Of a stretch of DNA of 64,000 nucleotides, positions 22,801 through 36,594 are shown piece by piece (positions within the stretch are counted from its first letter, which is position 1; each line of letters begins with the position of its first letter). The notes beneath the pieces are model-generated. The model ran no database searches. It was not told the DNA's origin and was given only the letters and a program-made list of their open reading frames with translations. Position numbers and translations under genes: made by a program. The stretch lies in the NCBI RefSeq assembly GCF_000003815.2, contig NC_049984.1, forward strand, positions 7,951,927 to 8,015,926, in the 5' to 3' direction. Source of the DNA: Branchiostoma floridae (lineage: Eukaryota; Chordata; Leptocardii; Amphioxiformes; Branchiostomatidae).

Positions 22801-24149
22801 AGAAGAAACCACTGACCAGGATTTACGACAGGATTTTCTGAAACAAAACAGCTAAATTTTGCACGACACATGCATGGCTATCCCAAGAATCACTCAGTCT
22901 ACAGTTGTACAATTGTACAACAATCGTAGGACGAATCAAGACAATGATTCAAGAGATTATGATAAGATTCTACCTCGCATATTTGCTGTTGAGTGAACAC
23001 AGTACAAAGTGTGCATGCCTAACATGTCGCTGACAACATTTGCGCGTTGCCGGTTCCGGACAAGTCGAACAGATGTTTACAAAGTGTAGCTCTTGTGCGC
23101 ATTTTCGCCAAAAAGTCTACAGGATACAAACGTAATACACAACAATCCTAATCCGAAGATAGAATTGTTTTATAGCGTTTAATTCATTATTGCCAAGCTA
23201 GGGAAACCCACGATAAACCTTTTAGGTTTCTGGTTCCCCCGGCATGTTTGTTCTCACCGTTTGTAATTTTATGACTTTTGTATTATGTGCAATGCAAATA
23301 AACAACAACCAGGTCTGTACATTACTTCTTAATCTATAAGAAAGCTCAACAAGACCAGTTCTAGAAATATACTGGTTCTCAAACGAATTATCATTACATA
23401 GCACGCATAGAATAAACACAGACATGCATATACAAGAAACGTGACGGGAGAAGAGTTTTGAAAACTTCAGTCATAAACGACGAAACCTCGTGCGCATTGA
23501 GACGATGTGAAAAAAGCAAATGACAATACGCAAAACATCAGCACACTTGCTTGGGGACCAATGCAAATAATGCTTAATAGGTAGCAAAAATCTCATTTCT
23601 TCTGCTAATCGTTTCTACTAGCTGGTCCTTCGGGATGTGGAAATCAGTTCCCTTGGTAACTGTAAACAAATAAAGCTTAAGCCGTTAGTCTTGTATGATA
23701 TTGTTCATCATACGCCTCTGATAGAAACATTTCGAAATCGCGCGTTCATTTTGACACAACATAAGCACATCAGTATACTAGTATTTTTATTGTTATTTTT
23801 TCTCTCTTCTGTGTTTTTCTTTTTAATGTTGCATGCTTTTACAAGTGTCTCGTCCCTTACCATTACTAGTTTGTACTACAATGCATCGGTGACTTTATCA
23901 AGATAGCGATAAATCAAACAAATGTATAACATCGCATATTAGCTAACACAAAGTCAAATTGTGTTGATGTTGATGTTGATGTTGAAAAGAAGAAATGAAC
24001 ATGCGCATATGAAGAAATGAACATGTCTCAATGACCAATGGCCCGGCAGTGTGACTTTCTCTGCTTAGAAATCCTTTGGACAAACTATCTTTCGAGAGGA
24101 TGTTAAAGTGAGACAGCGCACTGTTATTTTTCTATCTCCTCTGGTTACG

Positions 24150-24300
24150 TCAGTGTCTTCCAATGTCCCAGCCTAGTCTGCATCCTTGTACGTCAACACC
24201 TCGAGTATGGCGACCACGCCGTTTATTTTGTGCTGGTGCGTTAGAAAATATGGCGGGGTTTCAGGTATGGTGAGGTCGGACCCTTACAAACAACCTCCCG
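24150..24300 (+). promoter_or_regulatory. Candidate orphan promoter or first exon
   Basis: Two ATGGCG contexts (24207 and about 24249, the second AAAATATGGCGGGG) recall YY1/TISU-type starts. The first opens a short frame MATTPFILCWCVRKYGGVS that reaches a good donor, CAG|GTATGG. No downstream exon with homology was found, so this may be chance. Confidence 0.2.
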
Positions 24301-25199
24301 CGGGGAAAATGAACATTTAACCGGAGCCAGACACTCATTTTCCACGTGAGAATGATTATGAGTTAGAACTTGGACTCTTCCCTGCCGATATCAAAGCATT
24401 ACTAGTGGCGCAAGTCCACACATAGGTATGTCTACTAAGCTTTGCTAACACAGGCCTCAATACCTCTACTGTGCGCGCGCACTTGACTTGTTTTAGTTCC
24501 TCCACGAGAAGCGGCTATCCAAACAGTTCCTCGGGAAGTGCTCGGAGAGCTGGCCCCAGACTTGTGGTTTTGTAAATTATGAAATCCCAGCTCCAAGGTT
24601 TTCATAATACCGGGGGGCGAAGTGGCTTGTGAGTTTTCAAAGTTGAATCGTTGACGTTACCGGTGGGGCGCAGGGCTTGGCGCGCGTTAATCCACCAAAA
24701 TAGAATATTACCACTTGTCTGGTGATTTTGACGAAATCTGGGGATTTGGGTGCGATTTCCGACGGAATGTTAGCATGAGCAACGTTTTGGAACTGTTTCA
24801 AGAAATAAAAAGGTACGCAAAGTGAGCTATCGTTGTAAAAAAAAAAGACAACACTTATGCGACTATCAAAAATGTGTGACTTTTCCAAAATTAAAGATAT
24901 CCTACTGTTCCAATTATATACCAACTTGCGGCATTCATGTCAAAAAGAACCTTTTCTGCCTTAAAAGTACTTCACGTCTGTCAGAGAAAAGTACCTGGGC
25001 TATATTACAATTTACAGCCGGTGAAACATCTTGTATTGCCTTCGAATATCAACCACAAACAATTTCTAATAGTCTACCCAGCCGGACAAAGTATTCTAAG
25101 TATTCTTAGTTTTCTTTTAAGAAATGGAACATTTCTTCTACTATAAACAGGTACAAAGCTATAAAATATTTTAATTTCCTCGTCTCTGTGTCATATCTA

Positions 25200-25380
25200 C
25201 ATTGTCTGGCACTTAATGGCCGGTCACATCCATCGTACGATCGCAAATAGATGGCATTCGTGGTATAGTCGTGCATGTGTTGCACAAAATTCACCTGTCA
25301 TGACTATCATATATCCTTATGGACGGTTAATTTTTTCACAAGCATAAAAATCGTACGACGATCTACGACAAAAGCTTGCG
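25200..25380. repeat. CGTACGAC-family dispersed repeat, fragment 2
   Basis: Contains CACATCCATCGTACGATCGC and later ATCGTACGACGATCTACGAC, similar to the dispersed family at 58631-59095. Limits are uncertain. Confidence 0.4.
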
Positions 25381-28300
25381 CGGCCCCGACCGGGAGAGAA
25401 CACACACACAGTTTACCCCCATGATTTATAAACACGATAATTTTCTGCGCCAACATATCACACCGCTTCCTAAACGCTTCCTGTTTTCGGGGTAAATCTT
25501 TCCCCAAGCAGGACAAACCCAGCCCGACCCGCGCAGTTTCCTTAGCAAGTGATACAGTTTGTGTTCCCATCACAACAGAACGCGATGTTTCGGGTATATG
25601 TAGTCAATGTTTGGATTTGTATATTATATGGTTTATTTTTAACACACCTTTTCCGGATCTTCACGACGGATTTCAAAAATAATGAGCGACTGTTTTTTTA
25701 CAATTCTAGTGTTTTGTTGTCTGTGAATTCCCACTTTTACATCTTGCATTATGAAATAGAGGGAAAAAATCCAATTTGGTCACTGTACGGTCTCGCAGCG
25801 GTCACCATTTTATCAAAAGGAGGCGTGAGCAAGTGATGCAGTTCACGTTCTCAACACACAAGACGCTTTTTTTCTGGACAGAAATTTCTTTCACTACTGC
25901 ATACTTTTCCATAGCGTATCCATTACTGCAAGTAGTACTAGTATCTGTTTGAACTGACAAGATGGAAGATTCTAAGATTTTATTCGACGTCATAATGAGA
26001 TGATAAAGTATAGTGTGAAAATCAGCGAAGACTTAACTGTTATATCATCAACTTTGAAACTATTTTCATAATAAGCTGTATATGTAGTTCACGTACAGCA
26101 TTTTGGACAATGTTCTAATCAAACGTTCAGTGGAAGTAGTCAATATGATATCAATCCATAAAGCAATTAAATCAATCATTCAAAACGCTATTGTGCAATG
26201 TACAACAATAATTCAACAAATGCATGTACAATGCGTGGCCAACCATTTAGAAATGGTATAGACATTCCTAATTGTACTATCAACGTACTCCCAAAAGCTA
26301 ATATACTACATATAGTCACAACTGTATGGACGTCATGAACTCAACGCTCGTATGTATATTACAGTAAAATAATTGTTTGTCATTTTTCTTTTGCATGAGT
26401 TTGAATCATGCGCCAATAAACGTTCAACGCGAAAACCTTCGTTTGATTATCTTGTCCTTTACTTGAAAAGTTTTCCACAAGACAAAGATGTTATCCTGCA
26501 AATATCTCAAAGTATCCTGAACGTCCTCTCCTGGACAAAAACCTTAAATAAACTTAATAAAACTTTTAATCTCAAGATTTCTACTGTCTCATGAGCCCAG
26601 ACGCGCGACAGGAGTTCCGTCTATAATAGTTTTAGAGAAGAAAACACTGCCGTACAGTATGAAAATATTATTCCTCAGGGAAGCCCATGCCCTACTGTGA
26701 GTAGGACGGTCTGTTGTACATACAGTTTCCGTTAACGTGTTGTACAAACAATATTGGTTTGGTTGAACACCACACACTTAGAACGTAATTAGTGTTGTTT
26801 ATCCGCAGGGGTGCTTTATAGAATATACGAACTGTACAATGAATGTACTTATTCTATAATTTTGTATGATCTTGCGTTCTGCAAATTGGATAAGCATGAA
26901 CAAAAAAACTTGATGAAGCACATAGTTACCGATGGCCTTGGTTTGTATTTTACCCTGTAGTTCTGGTTGTGAAGTCTTTGTAGTGATTATGATAATCTAT
27001 AAAGTTAGTTTTGATGTGAGAACAATTTGATATCCGTTCCTTTCTTTGATCTTCTAACTGTGCAAGTTGTTTTGAATGTTCCTAACCCATCTCGCCTTTA
27101 ATTGTAGCTTGTTAGTTTGAAACCTTTATGCTATCATATTCGTATTTGTTAATTTATTTCTCAATTGCTGTCAGAATGTGGAGAATTTGAAAATTCACAC
27201 ACAGAGATTCACCACCGACGCAGTGACTGGATTTGTCACAAAGACTCTTGAAATAAAAGCTCCCTGCTCCTAAAAGTGTTACCTCTACTGTGATGCGCCG
27301 TTGTATGGTACAAATGTATATCCTAACGCTTGGTTCCCTGTAGAGATAAATTTTCATTAGCAAACCAATGGTTATAGTGTTAGATACAGAACTATCACTA
27401 AGAAGTCGATTACACCGATTGAATGTAGTATGAAACATAAATACTATTAAAATAATTATGCTACAGGCAAAAATTGTCTACAGTATACCCCACGATGCTG
27501 ATATTACTCATGCGGGTAGACTCAAAATCTGTACATGACATTCAAAGCAATTAATAAAAATACTTTGTTTCCTTGACAAATCTGTATACTGCGCGGAATA
27601 CTGAAAATAATATATTCATAATCGTCGGGATCGTCGGACGTAATTCTACTACCGGGCGTACGGTCTTCTCTGACATGAATTTCGAAGATATTTCCACACA
27701 ATATTATTGAAATTGGTACGTAAATCTACGTATACTTTCATCTAACACTTTCACTTGGACACATATCAACCATTGCAACTGATGTTTCTTTATATAGGTA
27801 AATGTCATCTATTTTAGCAGTTGGTAACGACTACTTAGGCCAATGGAGAACATGAAAATGTGAAATGCAGAATGGTAAAAATTCTCAGCTTTTTTTCTCA
27901 CAGAATTCATTTTATCATTCTGTCCGTGTTACTCTGTTTTAACTGTACTGGATCATGGATAGGGAAGGAACAGCACATGATTGGTTTGTTTTGTACCAAC
28001 AGGAAGCATATATATATAACGTTATACATACATATATGCAGGCGGCCTTGGCACAACGAGCCCTTATCCTAAAAACAATATTTGTGTTCGTGCTAAAACA
28101 TATCAACAAAATGCTTCAAAACATCCTATTAACAAGGAAGATTAGCGGCAAAAGTATAGAAAGGTATGTTCCCTTTTCCAGGTGAGAATATTAAGGCAGA
28201 TCGAAACTGTGACGCTAAGATTTTAAGTTGATTTTGAAACGATTTTGGCGCGTTCTTTTTCTTGTTACACCTTTGCTATCATAGACTTCAAGCAATTTTT

Positions 28301-30004
28301 TAAAACTCTCTGGATTAATATACCCGTTTTGATGCATTTATCTAGAGGTAGTTCAGAAAAGTTAAACTTCTGCAATTTCTAAAAGATATTTGTCATAGAA
28401 AGACTGCTGTAGCCTGTGTAAATATGTCGACTTTCGCTCCTGTGAGGTAAGATAAACGGCGGCCTACGTGGTCGGTATGTGTGGTCTGGTGGGCAACTCA
28501 CGGTCAAGTTCGAACTTAAACCCCTACAATAACCTCACAGTTGTTTGGACTAGATAACCACGGGTGTTTATCAGATAAATTCTTAGCAATATTTTTCTCA
28601 ACCGATTAACCCTTTCTGGTGGATTTCCGTCAACGTGGCAACATGTTGGGCAACGGTATATCTCCGGTCTACGATATTTCTCACAAAATACAAAAATGTA
28701 GTACACGTATACCGGTATTTCCATCGAAAAAATACTCTATCGCAAAAAGCAATAGACATGGTGACGATTGTATACATCTCAACTGTTTACATCTGTGTAT
28801 TTTGGCTCACAAGATAACAACACTCAAGGTCCTCATTTTCATAGATTTACCCCTCCTCAAGGATGTAATGTTACAGGGCATGAATTTTATTTTCGTAAGT
28901 ACCATTTCCCTTTCTTTTCTTGTCTTTTTTTCTTTCCTTGAGTTTATTCCAGATATCGAGCCGGAAAAAATCAAAACGGTGCAAATTTACCAACATTCTC
29001 CTTATGAAATATGTTATATGATGACACGTTATAAGGTTAACAATCACCTTGCTCTTTTCATATTACTATAGAAACGTTTGCATTGCCACTTTATCTAACG
29101 TTACTTGTTTTTCCTACTTAGCTTGTTTGTTTGTTTAGGAGCAAGGATAGAGTGGGAGTGAGATTGTATCCATCAAACCCAAATTGCTATTGAACTTTTT
29201 GATACATACTGAAGTCTTTCGCCCACCGCCCTGCGACCTAACTTGAATTTAACAGAACGCTCGTCTAATTTCATAGATAAAAAACAAAACCTTTACTGTG
29301 TTTTGTTGTCGTTTCAGTCTTACTTTTACATGCTTCATGATATTCCAAGTATGAGGTCAAGGGTTACACATATACAATCCAGGTTGCAGTGAGGTCTCAG
29401 TGCAGTCACCACCGGGTGGAATGATAGCCTAACAACTTAACAAGTACAGACGGTACAATGTTAGCTTCAGCATAAGGGTGTGCGCCTTTTCCCTTTCACA
29501 ATGTAGAATTTGCCGCTGAATCATCATACTAACGCAAGCGTTGTCCTTTTCATGTACGGTTAGAATTTCATTTGCCACTTTTTAACACTTTTCAAAACAT
29601 TCGCTGCTTATAAACTCTAAATGAAATGTTTCAGCTATTCCCGTTTTTTTTCCCGCATATCTTTAACGTTATCTATGGTACATTGTGTTTGGTGTATACG
29701 TTTTGTACCGAACAGATATTAAAGTAGCCTACCGCAGACTTGGGTCTTGCCCGGTTCGTACCTACAAGCGAACAGGGCAACCCTGCGGCAATACATCACC
29801 AAATAGAACTATTAGATTGACAGCCACATTGGTGGCGGCTATCCCTGGCCGTGGCTAACCTGAGACTCAGTGAGAGCAACTTGATGAAAGGACTATTCAC
29901 TGGTCTAAATCGATTCTCCAAGCTCAAACATCCAGAGATATCGTCCGCTGTAAGTTAGCGAAAAGACAGAGGATTGTTTGTTCGAAATTCTGCTACTCTG
30001 AGCA

Positions 30005-30430
30005 ATGATATTGTGTGGGAAATTTCCCTTTGGAAAGCGTAGGAAGTGGGTTGTTCATGTTTATTTCCTTCGGGGAACAACGTTGAGAAAATTGGCGGGA
30101 AAATTGCTAGAACCCACCTATCGACAGTCCTATCAATCAGATCTGGCAGGACTTCAGATTCGATTCGGTTTGCACTTCAAATGTTAGTTCCATTTACAAA
30201 CCATTTTGTGGAAATTCTGTCTCTTTGAAAAGCTAAGGGTTGTGTAGATTTTCACGTTTATTTTCTACATTTAAAGGGACAACATTCAGAAAATAGGCGG
30301 GAACATTGCTGGAACCCGCCTATCGTCTCCTGTCGTCAGACAGGCCCGTCAATCAGATCTCGCGGGACTTCAGATTCGATTCGGTTTTGAGAAGTTGTTG
30401 GGAAAGTCTGTATTTCTAAATGTTAGTGCC
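30005..30430. repeat. Tandem duplication of about 200-216 bp with GGCGGGAA motifs
   Basis: Two units share TGGCGGGAAAATTGCTAGAA-like text, ACCC(A/G)CCTATCG, and ATCAGATCT followed by GGACTTCAGATTCGATTCGG. The last block sits at 30136 and 30352. Each unit has a GGCGGGAA core (30094-30101 and 30296-30303), the E2F-type core sequence. A third core lies at 30504-30511, outside the duplication. Confidence 0.7.
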
Positions 30431-33400
30431 CCGCCCGGTACGGAGTTATAGCGACCCTCGGCGAGACTTCAACCCACAGACAGGCCACCTCGTTTTCCTG
30501 TCTGGCGGGAAAAAAGCTTAAACCCTGACCTAAACTCAGACAATCGGACGATTCTTTTACCGAGCGGGCTGCTCGCTGACTCATCTATCGTGGAATCTCT
30601 GACATCTTTTTGGACAGAAAAAGCCCAACAAGAAATACTCAAGCTTAACCACACTACCAGTCATCAACTCATTGTGGTTATCCCTGTGCATATTTTAGAC
30701 GTTGTTATGATTTGTTATTTCTTAAAACACAAATTACTTGCTGACGTAGCGTGAGTACATCAAACACCTGTTTTACGATTCCCGTTTCAAAGGAATCAAA
30801 ATGAGAAAAGTAAGCGTTTTTCTGTCACCGAGTAGTTGGATACAGGAACTTGTCGATGATATAAAAAATAGATCTCATATCCTCATATGAGTGATATTCC
30901 GATAATGTTGTTCGTGTGAGGAGATTGGCGGGGATGGTGGTTACGGATGAGGCAAACAGTGGCATGTGTTCAAGTTGGCTAGATATAGACTTTCGACGTT
31001 TTAATTTTGCCATGTCCTGCTTTCAGAATGTTGATTTTTCATGTACAAAATTTTGATAGTCTGAATTTCCAGTCTATCAGTGGCAATCCTGTTTCCGTGG
31101 CACGATTGTAGCACAGTTCCAGGACGTGTGCTATTTTTCTTCTTCTCTCCCAGCCTGAGCTCGAGCTCAGGTGTGGCAGCTGTGTTGTGTAGCCCTGAAC
31201 ATCCCCGCCCGTTGTCAGGACCCACCTCGGCGCAAGGTGAATATATCAGCGCCGGTGGCACGACTGTTGACCTCGGGAAGGCGGGGTAATGGCCCTCGGT
31301 CCCACGGGGAGACATCCATTATCAGTAATATCACGTTTAGTGGTGGTCCGTGATGGCGATCCCAGGCCTTACCTCGCGAGAAGGCATAAAATGTCACCCG
31401 TGAAAACGGTCTCCGGTCTCCCGTCTGTCATCGGGGCCAGCTCTCCCAGAGCCTCCCGGCCCAAAATGTCACGTTTGGTTTCCAGACAGCCCGGCAAAAT
31501 GCGATCCCCATATGTCTGCTACAGGCACGAGCCTCTTGTGCAGGGGAGGGCTGGGTTGTTTGTGATGTGGAATAGGGTACGTGTCTTCTTCAGTCGGCAA
31601 TTATTCAAAGCTTTATGTGGTGATAAACTGCTCTCCGACTAAAAAAGAATAGGATCACTGTAATTTTCCACTGAATCGCTCAGCCCTCTTCTGATCCAAT
31701 TGTTCTGGACACGTGACTCCATGCGCGTGTGACGTCAGCAATGGGTCAAAGGTTGTTGGAGGTCGGTATCGGCCCCCGTCCTCATGTGAACTTTCATGCT
31801 GGTTCAAAGGTTCATGAAATGCAAAAATGTCATATATCTTCTGCAAAAGCTTCAAAGACCAGGTGCAAACAAGTCATCACTAGGACGCCAAAGACACATT
31901 TTGTATGTACACTGCTCCTTTACTCATCACAGTTTTATCATCTCGAAATTTCGTTTTATAACTGTGAATCGTAATCATAGGCGTGTAGATAATTTTAGAC
32001 AATTAACGCAATGTCCTATTTGAAATGTAGCATTCTGTTTAACTTTCATATTCATTGTACTTGATAATATACTATTCCTTTATGCCCGAGTACAGAATTG
32101 TGCCAAACTAATGATGGGACGATACCGGGATTCTGCTGGCTAGTGGTCAGTGGTATCGATGATAAGAATCCCCATCCAAAGCGTTTGGTCGTTACTAAGG
32201 AAAAAAGTTTTAATTGCACATGTAGCTGATCATATTTTGCCCGATACAGTTGTAGGAAATATCTTTCATATATTGCCCCCAGAAAGTATAGAACATGGAT
32301 CGCTACTAAAATAACTCACGGTCGGGGGCAAGGGGTGTTATCCACAGATTTTTATAACATGCACACGACTATGTCATTGATGTGTCAAGAAATGTCACAT
32401 AATATCATCACAAGTCTGTCTCTTCAAACCTTCATTTCAAACCTTCCAGTAGATTTACAGCACTTGGCGATGGAACTCGGAACATCATGTTTGATCGACG
32501 TTAACCTGCTTTCAGAAGAGTTTCATATTCAGCACCCCGCAGTGAGAATGCGGAGTTCTATATTTATTTTACTGACCCGGCTATTTTGACGAGGACACTC
32601 GGCCGCAAACTATGCAATGTAGCGGCTTAGATTTCATACCAGGCATGGGTCCGCCCGTATATTGTCAAGAACGGACGTGTATTAACTATGCGGACTGCAC
32701 AGTGTGTATCTAACCCTCCATTTTTGTACACTGACACTTGAATATTAAGGATAACAGTCAACACGCCGATTTGTTTGTGAAGGGCTAAAGAAAATATCCT
32801 CCTAAATTGTGCGACATATTTCTTTCAAAGGCTGAAAAATAGCACGGTAGTGGCCCGTCTGGGTGGTATAGGAGACCCTATGGCCGGGTCAGGACTGAGG
32901 GCACAACATTTCCACTAAACCAGACCGTATAAGGATCGTCTGATCTTTACATTTACAGTTACTCGTAATCGAATTAAATATCAAACAAAGAAGGATGCAA
33001 AATCGTTGTGTATTTGTAGGACGTGTTTCAATTGGAGCTGCGTCCAGGAAAAAAGGCTACAATGAGTTGGCGATTACATATGAACACATTTAGTAGAGAA
33101 TTGAAAGATGAATTGCAATATATTCCTATTTATGTTTGTCAATTCATGTTGTCTGAAAATTCTGAGGGATGAACTTGCGTCAGTGCTCAGTTGAAAGCAT
33201 TTAGCTAATTCAATAAAAGTACAACACTGCATCGATGAAGGAAGAAGAGAACAAGACAAAATGCAAGAAATGGGATGACATGTTGAACTTGAAGAGAAAA
33301 TCTCCAAATTCATAGAAGTGATATAATTGACATTCGGAAAAGCTAGGCAACGCAATAGAATTTCTTTTCATCGAAACAGTTGTTGAACAACTTAAAACAA

Positions 33401-36375
33401 AACGAAAGTCCGGGTGAAATATATTTGTCTGTTGGATGTGGAAACGGGAATCCCTGGGTCCCAGGAGAGGTCGGCAATTCTCGGCTGCAGTTCGCGATCC
33501 GCGCATTCCTCGCGAGACTTCAGGTACCGCGACACGAGATCTGGGCTTCACCTGCTGAAATCCGATCCCAGCCACATTTTATTGCGCATGCCTGACTTGA
33601 CCTGCCCGGCTAAGTGCAATGGAAATAGAAAAACAGAAAAGCATTAGAGACTCCGTGGACAGAAGTAAAGGCACGTACCGTTAGCCATGATAGAACGTTA
33701 CTGAATATATTGTCGGATAACAAGTCTAGCCAGAAGATTTAGCTGTCGCAAGGGTCGCTAATCTGCTTGTCAAGTTGGGCTAAATCCTGTCTGTGCAGTT
33801 CAGAGTTTACGGAAAACAACTCTCAACTTTCCACCAGCGCGTGACTTCGACAGGCTGTCGGACAACAGATAAACCCAACAACATAACCCGTAAAAATACA
33901 AGCAACGCTGGCTGGAGATATTTCTGTATAGTGCATGTATATCATCATAAACAAACATAGGCATTTAATTACAACAGGTTCCTCTACACTCGGTGGTATA
34001 TTGAGGACATTGTCTTTCCTTTGATATTGTTAGCATGCGGTTTTATCCATGTTGAAAGTTGTTGGAAGTACAGGAAGAGCCAGGCAATAAAACTGGATTA
34101 CTTGTAGAAACGGTGGTCCTCTCCTCTCTGCATGAACCCAGCACCTGCTGCTCCCGTGTCATCCGGGTCATAAAAATTGAAAAAGTACCCGGATTCTGCT
34201 CTCTGAGAGGTCCGCGGAGAATGTCAGCAGGCCTGACCCGTCCAGCTCGTGCCGTCACTCATTCATATTTATAGATTATTCTAAGAATATTTTGAAAGCC
34301 GCTGATGGCATGTCGAAATTGTATAAATCGTTGCGTCCTGACAGCTATTAGGAATACCAGTTTGTTGTTGTATCTGAGCTCGTAGCAAAATGCCAATGAT
34401 CTTCTTTCGATGACGGTTGGCCAGGATTACAAAATGATGCAGTAACTTTATAGTCCACTTGTGTAACACGATTTTTTATATCTCTGAGACACACAGTGGT
34501 ACATTTGTTTCGGTCATTCACATCGGTCATTCACATCCAAACCGTGAAAATTGCTGGTCATTTAAGTTCACCATCCGCGCATGGACACTGATGCAATTCC
34601 TATCTGTTGCGAAATAAACACTTTTACACTTACATCATTAAGATGAACTTCACCACACACAATCATACTATTTCAAAAGTTAACGGTCACTATTAAAGAA
34701 TGTCTAGTCTTTCCGGTGTTGTAGTACGTGCGTCGCAAGTATAACAGCTAGTACAAACGTCAACGTGGAACATTTATTCACTTGTTCATTCCAACCCGGT
34801 GCATCTTACCATCGTAACAAGCAACATTCGCAAAGTTTGGGATCGCCTGTCGCTCTCCTATTTATCTATTTGCGGAAGGAGTCCACCCATATGACACCCA
34901 TTGCTCTCCTCCGCTCTACCGCAGAGACGTTTCGGTTTGACGGATGAGCCACAAGTGCCCACGCGCCTGGCCCGAGCGGCGAGGCGGGGGTCGCCCTTAC
35001 CGGGCAGGACAGGCCAAACTTGGCAGACGGGTCTCGTGTGGTGGCAGAATAATGAAGAAGAAGCGAAAAGTTCAGCCATACGCAGGAATGAAAACATCCA
35101 CACGGGGCCGGAAAACGTACCATATTTAGCAGGCTGAAATCTGAATGATGGGCTCCCTACGGATATTATAATCTCCGAAATGATGTACTTCAATCTTGTC
35201 TTCAAGATTAAAAAAATTGAGTTAAAGGCGACTTTAAACTTAAGAATATTTGGGTTAAGGCTAAAGGCACACATATGGCGTAATACAAGAAAAAATCAGA
35301 GTGCTGTTGCCCTTGACTTTGACGACATTATCAGTTGCCATGGAAGAGCGACGCACACAACTATATATAATCATTGAATTAGCCACGGGCAAGAATTTGC
35401 AATAAACCTATCATCATATACAGAAGGGTTTTTTTTTTCTATTTACACGTATTAATTTGGAAACAAAAAAAAATAGTTTTCTCTATCGCAAACCTGTAAC
35501 TATGACCGCATCATAACTCAAACTTTATTTTATTTCTATTGCATTTTTTAAGACGGCCAAGTTCGCCTGTTACACCGGGAGCTCTCCTAAACATGAACCG
35601 GTATGATGCGTACTTCACCGGCTTATCGCATAGAAAAGAACTACAGAGAATGGATACTGTCCTGGAGTAGAACGATGTTTTTACATTGACTAAGGGAATT
35701 CCTTTTTTTTGCGTGGAGATATATTTTCATGTATTGGCCTGGGTAGACGGCAAACGCATCTTGGGAACCGGGAACGAGCTTCATCGTGACCTCGCACTCT
35801 AAACAGCGCCTCTCGACCCCAGGGTAGCGCGGGCCGGGAACACGTGACACCCAGACAGTTGGCGCCGGGAATTCCCTTTCTGAGTTTCTCCCGGTCACCC
35901 TACACCGCTTCTGGGGGTCTTCCAGTGACGACTGCACCGCCAACTCACTCTTCATACAGCTCACAAACATGTGGCAAGGAATTACAAAGGAAACATACAC
36001 AAGATTCTCTAAGCTAAGCCGTGTATCACATCAGATAAACCATCTCAAAATACGGTCTATTGATGTTGACGTGAACGTGAGCCAAAATCAAGTTGTGACA
36101 ACAAGTGAGATCCTGTTGTCTGTTTTACAAGAATAGGAACTACAAAATAACGTCTGATTTGGTCACATTGATGACATCCTCTGGGCACCCCAAAACTGAG
36201 GTAAAAACATTCGGAAAGAGGTTATGAAGGTCGAAGAAATGACTGAACATGATATAAACAATGGATTCAATAGATTCTTTTTCTTTCACATCACATCGCA
36301 AATACATTTCCAGCTTTGTTGCAATGAGCCACAAAATCATGTCAGCATGTTTACATTATTAGAAAAAGAGGCATA
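30431..36375. other. Gene-free stretch with GC-rich patches
   Basis: No supported gene. GC/CpG-richer patches stand out at about 31.1-31.6, 33.4-33.6, 34.9-35.1 and 35.75-35.95 kb in otherwise AT-rich DNA. The patch at 33.4-33.6 kb has CTCGCGAGA and TGCGCATGCC, resembling Kaiso-type and NRF1-type sites. These patches could be regulatory elements, but nothing in the sequence proves it. Confidence 0.45.
31154..31171. repeat. 18-bp perfect palindrome
   Basis: CCTGAGCTCGAGCTCAGG equals its own reverse complement and lies in a GC-rich patch. Confidence 0.85.
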
Positions 36376-36594
36376 TACTGTAACTGTATTAAAGTTTAAA
36401 GTATTAAAGTATTTAATTTCGCGGTAGCGGGAAAAAGGACTTTTCGCGGTGGATTTAAGTTCGCGGTAACACCATAGACTGCAATCTAATATCATGATAG
36501 AATAATATTCGCGGTGGTTTTAAATTCGCGGTGAAGTGGTCGCCGCGAAAACCGCGAACATTAATCCACCGCGAACATTTCTGCATTTACAGTA
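36376..36594. mobile_element. MITE with TACTGTAA ends and TTCGCGG repeats
   Basis: The left end TACTGTAACTG and right end CTGCATTTACAGTA are inverse matches. The interior has repeated TTCGCGGT and ACCGCGAA blocks. It has no coding capacity. The TA-bounded ends fit a mariner-like non-autonomous element. Confidence 0.65.

Larger units (their letters stand above)
20860..30000. other. Gene-free AT-rich stretch upstream of PPP4R1
   Basis: No open frame here resembles a known protein. It holds a GT/G run (21139-21168), short TTGATG repeats near 23961, diverged CGTACGAC-type repeats (22741-22800 and 25200-25380) and a GC-richer promoter-like patch at 24150-24300. The remainder shows no recognisable feature. 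Confidence 0.6.

Noticed and set aside
34858-35274. A 138-codon minus-strand frame in a GC-rich patch
   Set aside because: No domain is recognisable, and frames in other registers of the same patch are equally open.
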